Shown: piece by piece, positions 1-12,780 of the stretch | Layout of the letters: each line of letters opens with the position of its first letter | Position numbering within the stretch: position 1 is the stretch's first letter | NCBI GenBank assembly: GCA_011799875.1 | Contig: CM022298.1 | Span: 728,120,135 to 728,184,134 of the forward strand | Length of the DNA: 64,000 nt | Direction: 5' to 3' | From: Thinopyrum elongatum | Taxonomy: Eukaryota; Streptophyta; Magnoliopsida; Poales; Poaceae | Position numbers and translations under genes: made by a program | The notes under the pieces: model-generated | Databases searched by the model: none | What the model saw: only the letters and a program-made list of their open reading frames with translations | Told to the model about the DNA's origin: nothing

Positions 1-14
1 TAATAGGGCTTTTT

Positions 15-556
15 CTAGTAGTGCATAATCTGTAACACTGTAGTCATGACCTCGGCGATGACCTCACTTCCTAAGGCAGGCACTGCAGAGGGCAAGGCAG
101 GCTGAGACGACAAAGTGGATCCCGAACGATGGGAGAAACTGCCATAGAGTTCTGCACCGTTCTCGTTCTCGCAGTCAACAGCAAGCTCAGCCATGGGAGC
201 CAACACAAGAGAGAGCCTTCCCAGGGCGGCCTCCGCTCGCTCCAGAAAGCCTCCAACATGCACCAGGAAATCTTGCATGGAATTAGCGACCTCGTGCAAA
301 GGCAGAACAGCCTCCTTCAGCTGAGAGGAAGTCATGCCTTGAAGATTGGCAAAGGTGGACCGGAGACACATCCACTGGGCCGCGGAGCCAACAACTGAAT
401 CAACTAGCATGGAAGTCGAGGATTCACGACGAAGCACCTTCTCGAGGGACAGAGGGTCGTGGATCTCAATAGTTGCAGGAACCGCTGCAATCGAAGCCTA
501 AGAATGAGCCGTCGCTCCAGGAGGACCTGCAGCATCTGACAGCGCTGGCTGGCAGC
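15..556 (-). pseudogene. Unrecognised reading-frame remnant cut by an LTR insertion
   Basis: On the minus strand a frame enters at the LTR junction (556), meets an in-frame TAG at 498-500, then stays open for about 160 codons to a stop near 15. The product is Leu/Ala/Ser-rich with amphipathic stretches and no motif I recognise. The start is not defined: the frame is open upstream of any ATG, so it looks like an internal piece of a longer coding region. It could be a transposon ORF or a gene fragment. The F1 LTR at 557 was inserted directly into it; the last five flanking bases, GCAGC (552-556), would be one copy of the target duplication, but the partner copy is not identifiable here. Confidence 0.35.
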
Positions 557-2770
557 TGTAACATCCCCAGAATCATGCTATAGTGATCACCATATTAATG
601 CTAAGCTATTTTGTTTAGTAAGGAATGATCACAGTGATTTCATATCTCATTTCAAACTCCCTCTTTGAATTCAAGTCATTTTTGCAAATAAAAATGAAGT
701 TGCTCAAAAATTGCTGCAAAATAGTTCATCATTTAGCCAAAATTCCAAAACATTTGAATGTTGAGGAAAACAACATCACCTATGTGCAAAGATGGACAGT
801 AGCAATTAATACAATGCAGTTTCAGCATTTTTAAATGCTAATTTATTTGTGAAAAATGCATTTGAATTCCTCTGGCCTCCAAACTTTTTGTGGCAGTGCC
901 TAAAAATGTCGAGTATTTAATAGGCCAAGTTACACTTTTTCCTCAGTTCTTTTGGTGGCCCTAAATATTCTTTATCTGTCTCTGTTTTCGAATAAATGGA
1001 AAAGACAGAAAATAAATTGGGCAAAAGAACTTACCTGGCTGAAGGTCCACCAGGCCCTGCCCATCTCTCCATCCCTTACCTGCTCCCTGCTGCGTGTCGA
1101 CGCCGCCATGGCCGCAGCTCGCCGCGCCGCCTGCTGCTTGGCACGGCGCCGGGCCAGGTGAGCCTGGATAAGGCCGCCCCTCCGTCCACCTCCCCTGGAC
1201 GCCTCACATCAGTTCCCCCTCCTCTCTCCCTCGCTCGCGCTCGCCTCTCCTCACCTCTATCCCGAGCACAGCCGCCGCCGTCCGACTCGCTCCGCCGCAG
1301 CGACAGCTACCTCTGTTCCTCTCCGTTGAGTCCGGACGCGACGCCGAGCTCGACCATGTCCCCTGCGACGCGCAGCTAGAGCCGAGGAGCCCTGCACATG
1401 CCGGATCGACCCCTTCATCAACCTCGGGCCGCCGGTGATCCCCTCCCTCTCCGGCGCCTCGGCAGCTCCTAAACCCCCCCGCCGGCCTATCGTGCGCCGC
1501 TCGGTGAGCTACCACATCCCTCTGCCCTTCTCCCCGAGCCGCCGAGTTCCCCCTAGCTAGCTCGTCGCTATGTCGCGTTTCGGCCGCCGCCTGCAGTCAC
1601 CGCTCTGGCCAACTCCGGTCGCCCCAGGCCGCGCCAGTATGCTAGATGGACGCGGCTCGGAGTGCGTGATTCCGAGGCTCGCCGGTGCTCGATCGCCGCG
1701 AAAAGCCTCGCCGGAGCCGTCTCCAGTGCCGCCGCTAGCATGGCCTGACTGGTTGGGCCCGCCTGAGTCACCGGCCGTTGGGCCCCGCAGCCCCATTAAC
1801 TGCGTTGACCGCGGTCAACGCGCTGACTGGGCTGGTACACTCACTGGCCAGTGGGCCCGTTGACTGGTAAGCTGGTCAGCCGACGGCTGACGCAATGCTT
1901 GCTCCAACATGATGTCATATTCCATTTATGGCATTTCTGTTTAACTAAATAATTCCAGAGATTGTTAAAACTTGTTTAATTCGTAGAAAATAATCCGTAG
2001 CTCGGATGGGAAAACTTTCTACATGAAAGTTGCTCAGAAAAATCCCACGAATCCGACCGTGTCGTCTGTTTTCATGTCGGGACCCTCTACGTAGAAGAAC
2101 CCGCAACTTTTCGTCTGTTTCTAGTAGATGAATAATGCATATTTACTGGTTAATAATTCCAACTTTAATCCAAAAAAAATACTAAAATGGCTTAGAGATG
2201 CATTAGGCAACCTCTGCACTGCACTTTAGCATGTCATGCTCTGTGTTGCATGTGATTGCCGTGTATTTATCTGTTTCTTCCCCCTCTTCTCTCCTGTAGA
2301 TTCTGGCGCCGACGTAGCCCCTGAGGACTGCTTCACCACCGACGACCCCACTTTTGCCACAGAGTTTCCAGGCAAGCAAACCCCCCTTGATCATTTTCGA
2401 TATCGCCTATTTCTTTCCCCCTCATGTTTGCATTACAATTTGCTGTTGTTACTGTTAGCTCCTATTCTGATGCATAGCCTATTTTTTAACTGCTGTTATT
2501 GATACCTTACCTGCTATCCTATATGCTTAGTATAGGTTGGTTAGCGTTCCATCGGTGACCCCTCACTTTTGCCCCTGTTGCCCCCGCTTTGTTACCGTTA
2601 CCTCGAGCAGAGTGATCGACGTGCCGAGACCATCACATCACCGCACCTCTTCCCCCTTAGTTGTACGACTCCGCAGAGCTACTATCGAGTGCCGAGGGTG
2701 ATACCTCTTACCGCACTTCTGATGTTATCTCTGTAGCGTAGCTAATCGGTTGTGGACTTTGAGGGTGATT
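557..2770 (+). repeat. F1 long-LTR retrotransposon, 5' part of first LTR
   Basis: The LTR begins TGTAACATCCCC, matching the LTR start at 50110 that follows a polypurine tract. It aligns with 50110-50569 plus 54746-56540 over its whole length. It holds an AT-rich 5' part (557-1010), a GC-rich block (about 1080-1870), an exon-like block with splice signals at 2300-2371 and GAGGGTGAT motifs at 2694 and 2761. A Kozak-like ATG at 1108 opens a 50-nt frame ending in CAG followed by GTGAGC, a good splice donor. The LTR is interrupted at 2771 by an F2 element. There is no gag-pol; the element is non-autonomous. Confidence 0.8.
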
Positions 2771-3312
2771 TGTAACACCCCCAGTGTCATACTATAGTAA
2801 CCCACTGTGATTAAAGCTGGTCGTTTTGCTAAACAGTGCTTGATCCACTTCGATTCAAATATCATTTGAAATTCCTCTTTGAAATGAAATTTTATTTGCA
2901 AGTGAGATATGGAGTTGCACCAAAGTTGCTGCAAAATAGTTCATCATTTAACCAAAATTCCATAACATTTAATTGTTAAGGAAAACAACATCACCTAAGT
3001 GGTAAGATGGTCGGTAGCAATTATTACAATCCCATTTCAGCATTTTAAAGTGTTATTCTATTTGTGAAAAATGCAAATGGATTCCTCTGGCCTCCAAACT
3101 TTTTTTGGCACTGCCTAAAAATGCAAAATGTTTAATAGGCTAAGTCCCAAATTTTTCTTAGCTCTTTTGGTTACCCTAAACAATCATTTCTCTGTCTCTG
3201 TTTTTAAATAAAAGAGAAACTTTGAATTTATATAAAACAAGGGGGCCGAACCCCTACCCCTGCTGGGCCTCGGCCCAGCTAGCCGCCAAGCTGGCCGGCC
3301 CAACAGGCCCAC
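2771..3312 (+). repeat. F2 long-LTR retrotransposon, truncated LTR
   Basis: Starts TGTAACACCCCC and matches the LTR starts at 5579 and 26740. It is inserted in the F1 LTR right after a GAGGGTGATT motif. After about 540 bases the sequence jumps from the middle of the LTR directly into the internal domain (match to 24460 onward), so the rest of the LTR, the PBS and the first bases of the internal domain are deleted. Confidence 0.75.
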
Positions 3313-5578
3313 CCTTCCAACTCCTTGGCTGAAGTTGAGTCTAGTCAATGAAAAACCGTTTTACTAACATGGCTGTGCAGCTTACGGGCCCACATCGCCA
3401 ATGGGTGGTATTAGGATCTTTTACTCCTCATCTATACTCTGGGACTCTGATCTCTCTTCTATTCTGGTTAAATGATTTTGCTCACTCTAACTCTAGGTTC
3501 TCGTAAATACTTTCTCCCGGAGAGCCCATCACTCCTGATGATTGCTTGGTGCACCAGAAGATTCTGAAGATACTCTCCGATGTTTTCCCTAGACCCTTGT
3601 GCCCTTCGCCGTTGCGATCCCTACCACCGATAAATCCTTATGGGTAACTATGTACATTGTCGTTCATACCTTCATTCCCAGTTGCTCTTGTTATTACAAG
3701 ATACTTTGAAATGCTATCCGATCTTCCGATAATCCTCTTCAACTATTGCTCTACAAATACTTGTCTGCTTGCATTATGGATACTTTCCATATGTATGGCA
3801 ATATTCAGTAGTATCATTTCTCATCTTTATTTTGAACATTTGATTCGATATGTTTGTGAATTCTTGCAATCATCAATGACAGTTAGAATTCTTCCCTTTG
3901 GCTCAGACGTCACCCTGGACATGAGCTGGTGTTCGACAAATCAAACCTTGATTGATTGTCAATCTATGTCTATTCAACTTACATGTCTTTGATCAGAGCC
4001 TCTGCTTCTGATCCCCTGTTTTGGAAATCATAATTCCTTTGCATTTGAGCTTTGAATTAATCAGTTGTTTCTATAATCTGATCTCCTTGCATTCTTTCTT
4101 CTTCTTCTGGTTGAGTACCATTGCTCACATCAGATCCCTTGTGGACTACCAGATCCTTTGTTGGGGTTTATCCGACAACGTCGTTCTTATTCAGTAACCT
4201 TGTGAGCCTTTCCTCGGATACATAATGCCTATTGTAAATTATGTCCCCCGCTCTTGTCAACCATACTCTGCTTCCAGGCTTGAGTTATTTACTCATGAAG
4301 TTTGTGGTATATGTTCCTAAGATGCCCCGATGGGTTGAATCTATGTCTTCCCTAAATTCGTGTGAACTTGAAAGTTGTGCGGGTTATGCTCTACTGGCTT
4401 TTCGTCAGGTAAAATTTCAACGCTACAACTTCTTCGAAAGCGAGAAGTGAATGGATAGTTGTGCATTAGAGAAGTGGGAGTCGACCTTGAACCTTTGTGT
4501 TCATGCCCATGGACCCGATGTGGAACTTATCATGGAAGCTTCTTGTAATAATAATAATCCCCTTGTGATAAGTTCATCTTGTATCTATATTTGGTCATTT
4601 GCAACCGTGGTTCCGACCATATTGTTCTTCTTTGATCCCATTTCTCAGACAAGTTGAAGTACTTGACTTTTGCAGATCATTTCACCTGTCCAACCTCTAT
4701 TCTGCTCTACCCTCTAGTATTATCGTCTGGTATCTCGAGAATATCACGGAACTACATAACTTCTTATGAGTTCTTCATCAACTATTATTTCTCGCCGATT
4801 CCAAATTTTCCATGGGTTCTGAGTTGTTAGTCACTCGAGAACACCGATAATTGATTCGAGTCTACACTTTCCTTTTCATTGTTTTGTTTAACCTTTCTTG
4901 TAACCTAACATATCTGAGATGTGATAATTCCATACTTATGAAACACCTCGGTGTACAAACTCTGTCAGCAAGACCTTGTTGATGACATTCCGGTAGCCAC
5001 CGATGGACGAGAACTTTGCCTATTGGTCCGCCTCGTCTTAACGAGCAGGAAAATGGTTCTCTTCGTCCCTCACCCTTGGTACCAACGTTGTTGCCAACAT
5101 AACTGACAGGTTGTCCTCTGACCTGCCTTGCTATCATGACCCGGCAAATGTTAGCACCCTTTCTGCTTTTAACCCACATGGTGGGCCCATAACCCATAGT
5201 TTCACAGGATCGAAACCTGACTCTCCTGTACATCCCTATTTTCCAAAATTGTTTCTCGCGCTTGGCTTCGTATGTACATCACGAGCCACCGACCTAGTGA
5301 TCTATTCTGGTATCATACGCAATGCTTATTCCCATTGCTCTGAACCCCTTTCACCCTCTGTTTCAGGCAACGAATGATTGCCTACCCGGTTGAAGCTTCT
5401 TATTGCACCTCCTTACCTTGCTCTCGACGTCTTTCTTGAATTTCGACCCGAGACATGCCACGTTCACTGAGATAGCCCCCAGGTACCTATCTTGTGTTGA
5501 ACTACGTCCTTCCCGAGTCTTCCCCCCTTACTCCACCCCTTAAATCTCGGGACAAGATTTCTTGTAGTGGAGGAGATT
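3313..5578 (+). repeat. F2 internal domain (non-coding), copy 1
   Basis: About 2.27 kb nearly identical in order to 24460-26739 and 29890-31094. No gag, protease, integrase or reverse-transcriptase motifs can be read in any frame; only short open stretches that are partly shared between copies. It ends in a polypurine-like GTGGAGGAGATT immediately before the next LTR start at 5579, preceded by the ATCTCGGGACAAGATT signature common upstream of the PPT in plant Gypsy-type elements. This is the internal domain of a LARD-like element that must be mobilised in trans. Confidence 0.7.
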
Positions 5579-5770
5579 TGTAACACCCCCAGTGTCATAC
5601 TACAGTAACCCACTATGATTAAAGCTGATCGTTTTGCTAAACAGTGCTTGATCAACTTCGATTCAAATATCATTTGAAATTCCTCTTTGAAATGAAATTC
5701 AATTTGCAAGTGAGATATGGAGTTGCACCAAAGTTGCTGCAAAATAGTTCATCATTTAGCCAAAATTCCA
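5579..5770 (+). repeat. F2 second LTR, segment 1
   Basis: LTR start TGTAACACCCCC directly after the polypurine tract. The segment runs to the A at 5770, where a Helitron is inserted; the same sequence is uninterrupted at 26740-26940 and 2771-2970. The LTR continues at 7884. Confidence 0.8.
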
Positions 5771-7883
5771 TCTTATATTTACTAATTGGAGGCACCTTTT
5801 AAGCCTTCTAATTAATCCACATCATCAAAATTAAATACACCGTTGGATTTTAAAATTAAGGACCAAGATAAGAAGAAAACTTACGTAACACAGATGGTCC
5901 GGTTCAGAAAATAATGGCACCTGACACGTTAAATGTTCTGAAACAAAAAAAAATCCATCCACTCCTTTAAGAAAGACATAGCCTCCTTCCATAACAACTC
6001 TACCCGTAAAAAAACTCTACCCATAAAAAGAAAAAAATAGATGGGATCCGTGGAACTCCTGTACATGGCCACTAACTTAACCTCCCCCTCAGTCCTGCTC
6101 TCCTACGTATGGCCGGTGGTGGTGATTTTTCTCATGAAGGATGTCCCCAACTTTCCATCACCATCAAGTGCGCTCTCCCACCCGCATGGCCAGCAGCGAA
6201 CCGCAAAGGAACTCGAAGCCAGGTGCTGCGAGGGATGATGAGAGATCAACTGTGACCCAAGTGGCGATCGATTTACTGATTGTTAGTGCCACCGCGTCTC
6301 CCTGCATCCACCCTGGGCATCAAACTACGCCCACATTTATGATATAAAAAAGGGCAACTATCAAGTACATCCTCTGACCAGTTCTTCTTGGTTTCATATT
6401 CCTAGAAGACTAAAATATAACCAAATAATTATGCATTAATGGTCGATGCAGCATAGGCTGAGGTGTACCGATGGTGGTCTAAAGTAGATCGTGTTGTTAT
6501 GGTAATTGTTAAACTGGCCATCGGAGAACCTAAAGTGGAAATGAAGCACATTGATTTATCTCTCTAATGTTGTCCAGTTTAAACTGTCATTGGTTCTCCA
6601 ACTCCACATCCAACAAAATCTATCCTAAATGTTTTGAATGTGGTACTTGATTTTTAGTGCTTTGAACTCATGACAGAACCAAGTGTCCGATCAAGATATA
6701 TATTGCTATATACATGCCTATCCATGAACACACTTCAACCCAATTATGTTTCAGAGAAGCGGACCAGATTCAGTTGCATCCATTGTGGCCAGGTGCAACA
6801 TAGTGGTGTCGTGATGCACGCATGCTGAACCACTAGAGTGTCGATTAGTATTATGCGTGCGCATAATACAATATTTTTAAAGGCATACTACTTTGCCTGA
6901 CATGCATGTGATTGGTGAATTACATGGATTCACATGATTCTTTTCAGTGCAGATTGCTAATACTTATCTGCATATATATTACGTCCATGCATGTCCTTAT
7001 TTTGGCTTTACAAAAAAGATATAATTTCCTATTAACGCATCCTTAAATACATATAAATTACTGAAGTAACAAGAAAATCTGGATGTATCATGTCCACAAA
7101 GAGCTCATATAAACATATGATTATCTATGTGATATAGATATGTATATAGTTAGAAAATACTCAAAAATTCCATCCACATTATATTAATCATAGAAGAATT
7201 TCTTTAAGAATTTGTTGGTTCAGACGAACTTAAAATCTGAATGATTTATGCTGCTTATAGTAATGAGAATATACAACAAACTCCTTTTTATATATGTATA
7301 TTATTTTCTACGATATCAGGTGTGTTGATAGAAAACCGTGCACGCATATGTCCATTATTGTGTATAGAAACAGACTTTTCATAATTCTACCGTGCTTGCG
7401 TGGCAAAAAAGAAGATATATGTCTTTTTAAGGTAAGGTAAGACAGGAAGATACATGCTATAATAGGACCCTTGATCTTTATACCTTTTAGAAACTTATAG
7501 GTCGTGAATACATGAAACATGATACAAGCAACAACATTTGCATTTGTAACCATGTTTTTTACCAACATAACACATATACTCTTGCCCTTATATAATGTTC
7601 ATAGGGTAGCACATCCATCAACTTATCATGTATACATATGTGGTTGTTCGCAATCACACGACGACTATATTGATATGGTTGTCACACAATTGGAAGCAAA
7701 CAATCTAATCTCGAAATAGTTCAAAGCAATCTAACATTGTTGAACCCTATGTTGAACAAAGATAAACATGCATGTGTCACAATAATAACCCATATTATTG
7801 ACCTACATTTCTAATTGGCAACAACTTTGTTGTATCTCATATTAAAAATGCTAGCCCGTGCAGGTGCACTGGTTGACAACTAG
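5771..7883 (+). mobile_element. Non-autonomous Helitron, 2113 bp
   Basis: The segment begins TCTTATATTT and ends CTAG, and lies exactly between an A (5770) and a T (7884). The uninterrupted F2 LTR copies at about 2960 and 26930 read CCATAACATTT, so the empty site is known and no target duplication was made: the Helitron rule of insertion between A and T. Just before the end, CCCGTGC and GCACTGG can pair as the usual 3' hairpin (about 7854-7873). No Rep/helicase reading frame is present, so it is non-autonomous. The interior is AT-rich; a 6040-6350 portion is richer in GC and could be captured host sequence, but I recognise no gene in it. Confidence 0.82.
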
Positions 7884-8305
7884 TAACATTTAATTGTTAA
7901 GGAAAACAACATCACCTAAGAGCTAAGATGGACTGAAGCAATTATTACAATCCCATTTCAGAATTTTAAAGTGTTATTCTATTTGTGAAAAATGCAAATG
8001 GATTCCTCTGGCCTCCAAACTTTTTGTGGCACTGCCTAAAAATGCAAACTGTTTAATAGGCTAAGTCCCACATTTTCTCAGCTCTTTTGGTTACCCTAAA
8101 CAATCATTTCTCTGTCTCTGTTTTTAAATAAAAGAGGAAATTTCAATTTATATAAAAAAAGGGGGCCGAACTCCCACCCTTGCTAGGCCTCGGCCCAGCT
8201 AGCCGCCGAGCTGGCCGGCCCACCCGTCGCCTCCTTATCCCCTCCCACTCCCGTGACCTAAACCGCTACCCACCCCCACTCCCCACGCACTCCTCCCCAC
8301 TCCCC
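7884..8305 (+). repeat. F2 second LTR, segment 2
   Basis: Continues the LTR from 5770, matching 2960-3310 and 26930-27150. It ends at the CACTA insertion site; the bases CCC at 8303-8305 are the left copy of the CACTA target duplication. Confidence 0.75.
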
Positions 8306-8515
8306 CACTAGTAGAAAAAGGCCCATTTGTCCCGGTTCCAGAGGCCCATTGGCCCGGTTCTGGAACCAGGACTAAAGGGTCGGGACTAATCCAAATACCT
8401 TTAGTCCCGGTTCGCCTACGAACCGGGACAGATGGGGCTCCACGTGGCCGCTGCGGCTTGCCTAGGCAGGAGGTCCTTTTGTCCCGGTTGGTAGCACCAA
8501 CCGGGACCAAAATGG
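8306..8515. repeat. CACTA left TIR and subterminal repeats
   Basis: The 13-bp TIR is followed by several copies of TTTGTCCCGGTT and its complement (8327, 8355, 8404, 8420, 8481, 8500), arranged as short inverted pairs. In En/Spm elements such subterminal motifs bind the second element-encoded protein (TNPA); that role is inferred here. From 8516 to 8867 the sequence is G/T-rich and then AT-rich leader or trailer without a reading frame. Confidence 0.85.
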
Positions 8516-8867
8516 GCTGGGGTTTTTGTTTTTTTTGAAAGGGTTTTTTTTGGGGGTTTTGGGGGTTTTGTAGGGTTAGTTTAGGGGTTTCATATATTGT
8601 GTTAGCTAGGTAATAGAGAGAAGTGACCTCTCTTATCTCCGTGCTTGGTCGACGCTACATACTATACATATAGAGAGAACTCGCGACATGCTAGCTAGTA
8701 AGGAAATGAAGGAAACCATTAAGTATACAAGATCGTCATGAACATATATATATAGAGAGAAGTGATCGATCTCCTCCTTCTCCGAGAGATTGGTCGAACA
8801 ACAAGTTTTCGTATATCTATCCGACGCTACTAGCTACATATATACAATATAAGATCTCTTACAATCC

Positions 8868-9833
8868 CTAACATCTGATGTCAAGTTCCACATGGTATTC
8901 TCCGGCTTTATTGATGACGTGGTCAAGAAAGAATCCCGCCAATTCCTCTTGAATTGCTTTTATGCGATCTTGTGGTAGGAGTTCATCCCGCATCTGCCAC
9001 ATCTAATTTGAAGAAGGGGGTCAATACATATATATGAATGAAACTCAACACAAATGATGGTAATAAAATAAAATTGTGAATATTATTGCTTACGCACTTC
9101 ATATTGTTTTTCAGAGTAGCCCCGCTCACAGGTCGTGTGGTGGATGAACTCACAAATGTAGTATCCACAAAAATCAGTCCCGCCTTCCTGCCACAACCAC
9201 TTTACAAGAAATAGAGGTCAATCAAACTGATAAGCAAGCATGCTAAATGGTATTGATGAAACTAGCTAGAATCAATGGGAGATGCGCGGAACTAGGTAGT
9301 AGTATTTACTTTCGGGTGTGTAAATCGGAGCTCCCCCGGCAGTCCCGGAGCTTTAGCGGTGAACTCTTTCCAAACCCTACCAGACAAAGAAAACAGTTAC
9401 TTGATATCAGGAAATGAACAAAGTTGCCGATATGGTGCGATAACGATCGATTGAACTTACTTCTCGAGCATTTTAGTCATGGCCGCATACTCCTTGGGAT
9501 CTTTTCGTCTCGAGTCTAAGATGGTTACTAGTCCCTGCTCAAGCTTAATCTCTAGGAGAATGAAGTGGAAGCTGCGCACGCACGCATAACTCATCAATTA
9601 CATTACTATTACCTCGAGTAATAAGGGAAACCGAATATGCATAAGACAGTAACACTCACTTGAAGTTGTAAGGAAAGAGTATTTTATCTTTGTTTTGATT
9701 TCGAAGCAACGATTGTAGCAAGTTGGCCTCGGTTTCTTTGGCATTATATTTAACCGTCCATTCATCTATGAGATTTGTGTTAATGAACCCAATATCATAG
9801 ATTTGTGCTTTTCTGCATTTGACGATCTTCAAT
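8868..9833 (-). other. Ulp1-like (C48) cysteine-protease domain exons of ORF2
   Basis: The last five exons of ORF2 encode a domain with the C48 order His-Asp-Cys: FHFILLEI (exon 4, the His), VTILDSRRKDP (the Asp) and GGTDFCGYYICEF (exon 6, the Cys). The splice phases join in frame through to the terminal VELDIRC and stop. Ulp1-type domains are known as passengers of some plant DNA transposons; whether this one is catalytic is not known. This part of ORF2 has no nonsense codon, unlike the rest. Confidence 0.78.
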
Positions 9834-12669
9834 CTGCATGATATAGTGAGGATAATTATATATACATGCAATGAAAGAGCTGAGCTATATATAGAGACTT
9901 AATTACAGAAGTAGTACTTACAGACAGTAGCAAGTGACGATTATTTTATCGAGGTCCTTTTGATTGAAAAACTAGAAGAACTCCTCAAATGGAACAGACA
10001 ACAGATCAATTCCAACGAGGTTGTGCTCCTCTTTAACTCTCAGCATCAAAGTATCCTTCCCAGACTCCTTGCAGGTGTCCATGTACCACTCATGGAATAT
10101 TCGCATCATCGTTGTTAGAGGAGGATGACCAGGTTTGACGAGAGGCATCCCATGCTGGTATTTATGTTCGTCCACCTCCATTATATCAAAATGTGCATCG
10201 TCGGACAGGTAATCTGCAGAATTGGTACCGCGCACCATCCCCGGATGATTAGCGATGATATCGCTAGACACCTTGAGCGGGGGGCACGATTGGTTCGCTT
10301 GTTCGCCGAGCTGGGGAATTTTTTCCCACTTCTTCGTTCTGCTAACCTTCGATCACTGCAAGTACTTTCCGACCACTCCGCTTCCTGATATGTCCTTTCA
10401 ATAATGCGCTCATAGTTGGTTTGCGGCGGAGACGGTGGTGGTCGCTTCAGGGCATCGAGAGTGCGCTTCACTTTCACCGGATCTATCTTCTCCTCCGGAG
10501 GTGGAGGTTTCTTTGCAAAAAAGTCCCTCACTTGGGCTTTACAGATCTCCGCGTTTTCCTCCTCGGTCATCTCGTATGGTAACTTCTCTAGAGGCTTGAG
10601 AGATGGACCTAATCTGTATTGCCTCCCACCTCTGGTTGTACTACCAGACGCCGGAGTGGCGGCGTCTCTCTTACGTTGCTGCTGAAGAGTAGTAGAAGGA
10701 CGCGGAGTGCTCCGACGCGCCGGAGTAGCCGGAGCGGCGGCTTCTGTCTTCCGCCATTGCTGACGAGGCAGAGGAGGAGGTGGGCTGCTCGGACGCGCCG
10801 GAGCAGGTGGAGTGCCGCCCTCACGTGCCGGAGCAGCCGGAGAAGGAGGCGGAGTGCCCTGATCACTGACCGGAGGAGGAGGAGGAGGAGGCCGAGTGCC
10901 CTGACTCGCCAGAGGCGGAGGCGTCTAGTTCGGAAGCTTGATGTGCTCCTTCCGCCATAGACATGGAGTCTTCAGAGCAAGACCCAGCTAAGTCTCCCCT
11001 TCACCTGTAAGGTGGTTAAGCTCGGGCTCCTCAAATCCCTCCGTTACTTCATCCACCATCACAACAGCATACCCTTGTGGAATCGGACGGCAGTGAAAAG
11101 TTCCGTCGGGTTCAGGAGGTGCAACATAGCCGACAGCCGCCTTGACTTTGAGGTTCTGCCATTGCGTCATAAGCTGGCAATGTTGAGCCTCCGTGATAGC
11201 ACCCACGGGTAGCTAGGAGCCGTGAAGTCAGGCTGCTGAACGAGCTCGGTGGAAGCCATGCTGCTTCTCCGCTGAGATGGCGGGGTAGCTTCTGGGGTAG
11301 CTCCGGCAGCTCGCTGGCTCTCAACTTGTTCCTCTAGCTTTTGTACCCTTGCATTCAGCTTCTGCGGTTCGCTCTGCTCCAGTTTCCTCTTCCTCTCCCG
11401 GGTTTTGTAACCGCCTGCGTCAGGAAACGCAACCTTCCACGCAACAGATCCTTGCGTTCCTCGTGTTCGTCCAGGGTGCTCAGGATTCCCGAGGGCCTTG
11501 GTCAGCTCATCATTCTCTCTGTCGGGAATGAACGTCCCTTGCTGCCCTGCGGCGATACACTTCTGAAGCTTCTTGATGGGTATTGCAACTTGCTTGTCTG
11601 TCCAAATGCACTTCCCTGTTTCAGGGTCCAAGGTTCCCCCAACCCCGAAGAACCAAGTCCTTGAACGGTCTGGCTAGTTCAATGTCTCTGGTTCGTCCCC
11701 TTTAGCAAGCAGGTCATTCTCAGCTTTGTCCCATAGCGGCCGGGCTTTGAGGTAGCCACCTCACCCCGTGCGATGGTGAAACTTCTTCTTTGCAGCATTT
11801 ATCTTATTTGTCTCTGACATCTTCTTACTCTTGTCCGATGTCTTGTAGGCCAAAAATGCGGGCCAGTGATCTCTTATCTTCTCAATTTGGCCGGTGAATT
11901 CTGGAGTCTTCCCTTTGTCGACAAACGTTGATTTCAACTCATTCTTCCACCTCCAGAATAGATCTGGGATCTTCTTAAGAGCACACGCCTTGACTAATGG
12001 CTCTATAACTGGCTTATCCGGATCCTCCTCTGGTGGTAGGGTGAAATTTGCCTTTAGCGAGGTCCAAAGATCATCTTTCTGTCTATCGGTGACATAAGAA
12101 ACTTGAGGGTCTTCGTTCTTCTTAGGCTCATTCCATAGCTGGATGCTGATCGGGATGCTATCCCTAACAATAGCTCCGCACTGAGCTGAAAATGCATCCT
12201 TGGTCCGCCTCGGTTCAATCGGCTGGCCATCATTCGCGATTGCTGTGATCGTGAACCTTTCATCCTGACGCAACCTTTTCTTCGGGCCTCGTCTCGTTAC
12301 CGAAGTTTGGCTCGATCCGGAGGGCTTTAAAAGAAGAAAGAAGAGTTAATATATGTACATACCAAAATAATTAATGCATCAATTAGCTAGTCAGGATAGG
12401 CTTAATTAATATATATACCTCGCCGGACTTTGCAACAGCTCCCTCCTCCGTTCGATCACCGGAGCCATCATCATGGTCTCCTTCTTCCTCCGGCATTCGG
12501 TCACCGGAGCCATCATGATCATGTCCTTCCTCCTCCATTGTTCTATCACCGGAGCCTTCAGCCTCTCCTTCCAGACAATCTGTGTCGTTGAGATACGACA
12601 AGACATCACCTCCGCCGAGGATGATGTCCCCCAACAACTCTTCTGTTTTCAAGTCTCTTTGTTGATCCA
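8868..12669 (-). pseudogene. CACTA ORF2 (Tnp1/Transposase_24-like) with C-terminal Ulp1-type domain
   Basis: Multi-exon minus-strand unit. ATG at 12669, just after a TTTGCAG acceptor, so a 5'-UTR intron is likely; exon 1 ends at 12419 (GAG then GTATATA). Exon 2 starts at 12324 after AAAG and runs to 9922. It encodes an acidic N-terminus (repeats of GSGDR), a basic Transposase_24-type middle with FWRWKNELK and PDRENDELT, a short coiled coil (KLNARVQKLEEQVESQ) and a Pro-rich linker. Exon 3 is 9833-9660, exon 4 9571-9461, exon 5 9376-9310, exon 6 9199-9094, exon 7 9002-8868 with the stop at 8868-8870; all introns are GT-AG. Damage: nonsense codons near 11761, 11670 and 9972, and frame changes near 11200 and 10280. 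The protein in related elements binds subterminal repeats; the function here is lost or needs another copy. Confidence 0.8.
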
Positions 12670-12780
12670 TAGTTTCTGCAAATATTACAACATGGCAATT
12701 AATATACAAACATGAGAGATGGATATATTAGTGGAAAACATAGACCTATCTAGCTAATCACAACAAGGAATATTAATTAG

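Noticed and set aside
3657..3992. 111-codon frame in the F2 internal domain (also at 24801)
   Set aside because: It is open in two copies but broken in the third (30367) and in F1; no gag-like or other domain.
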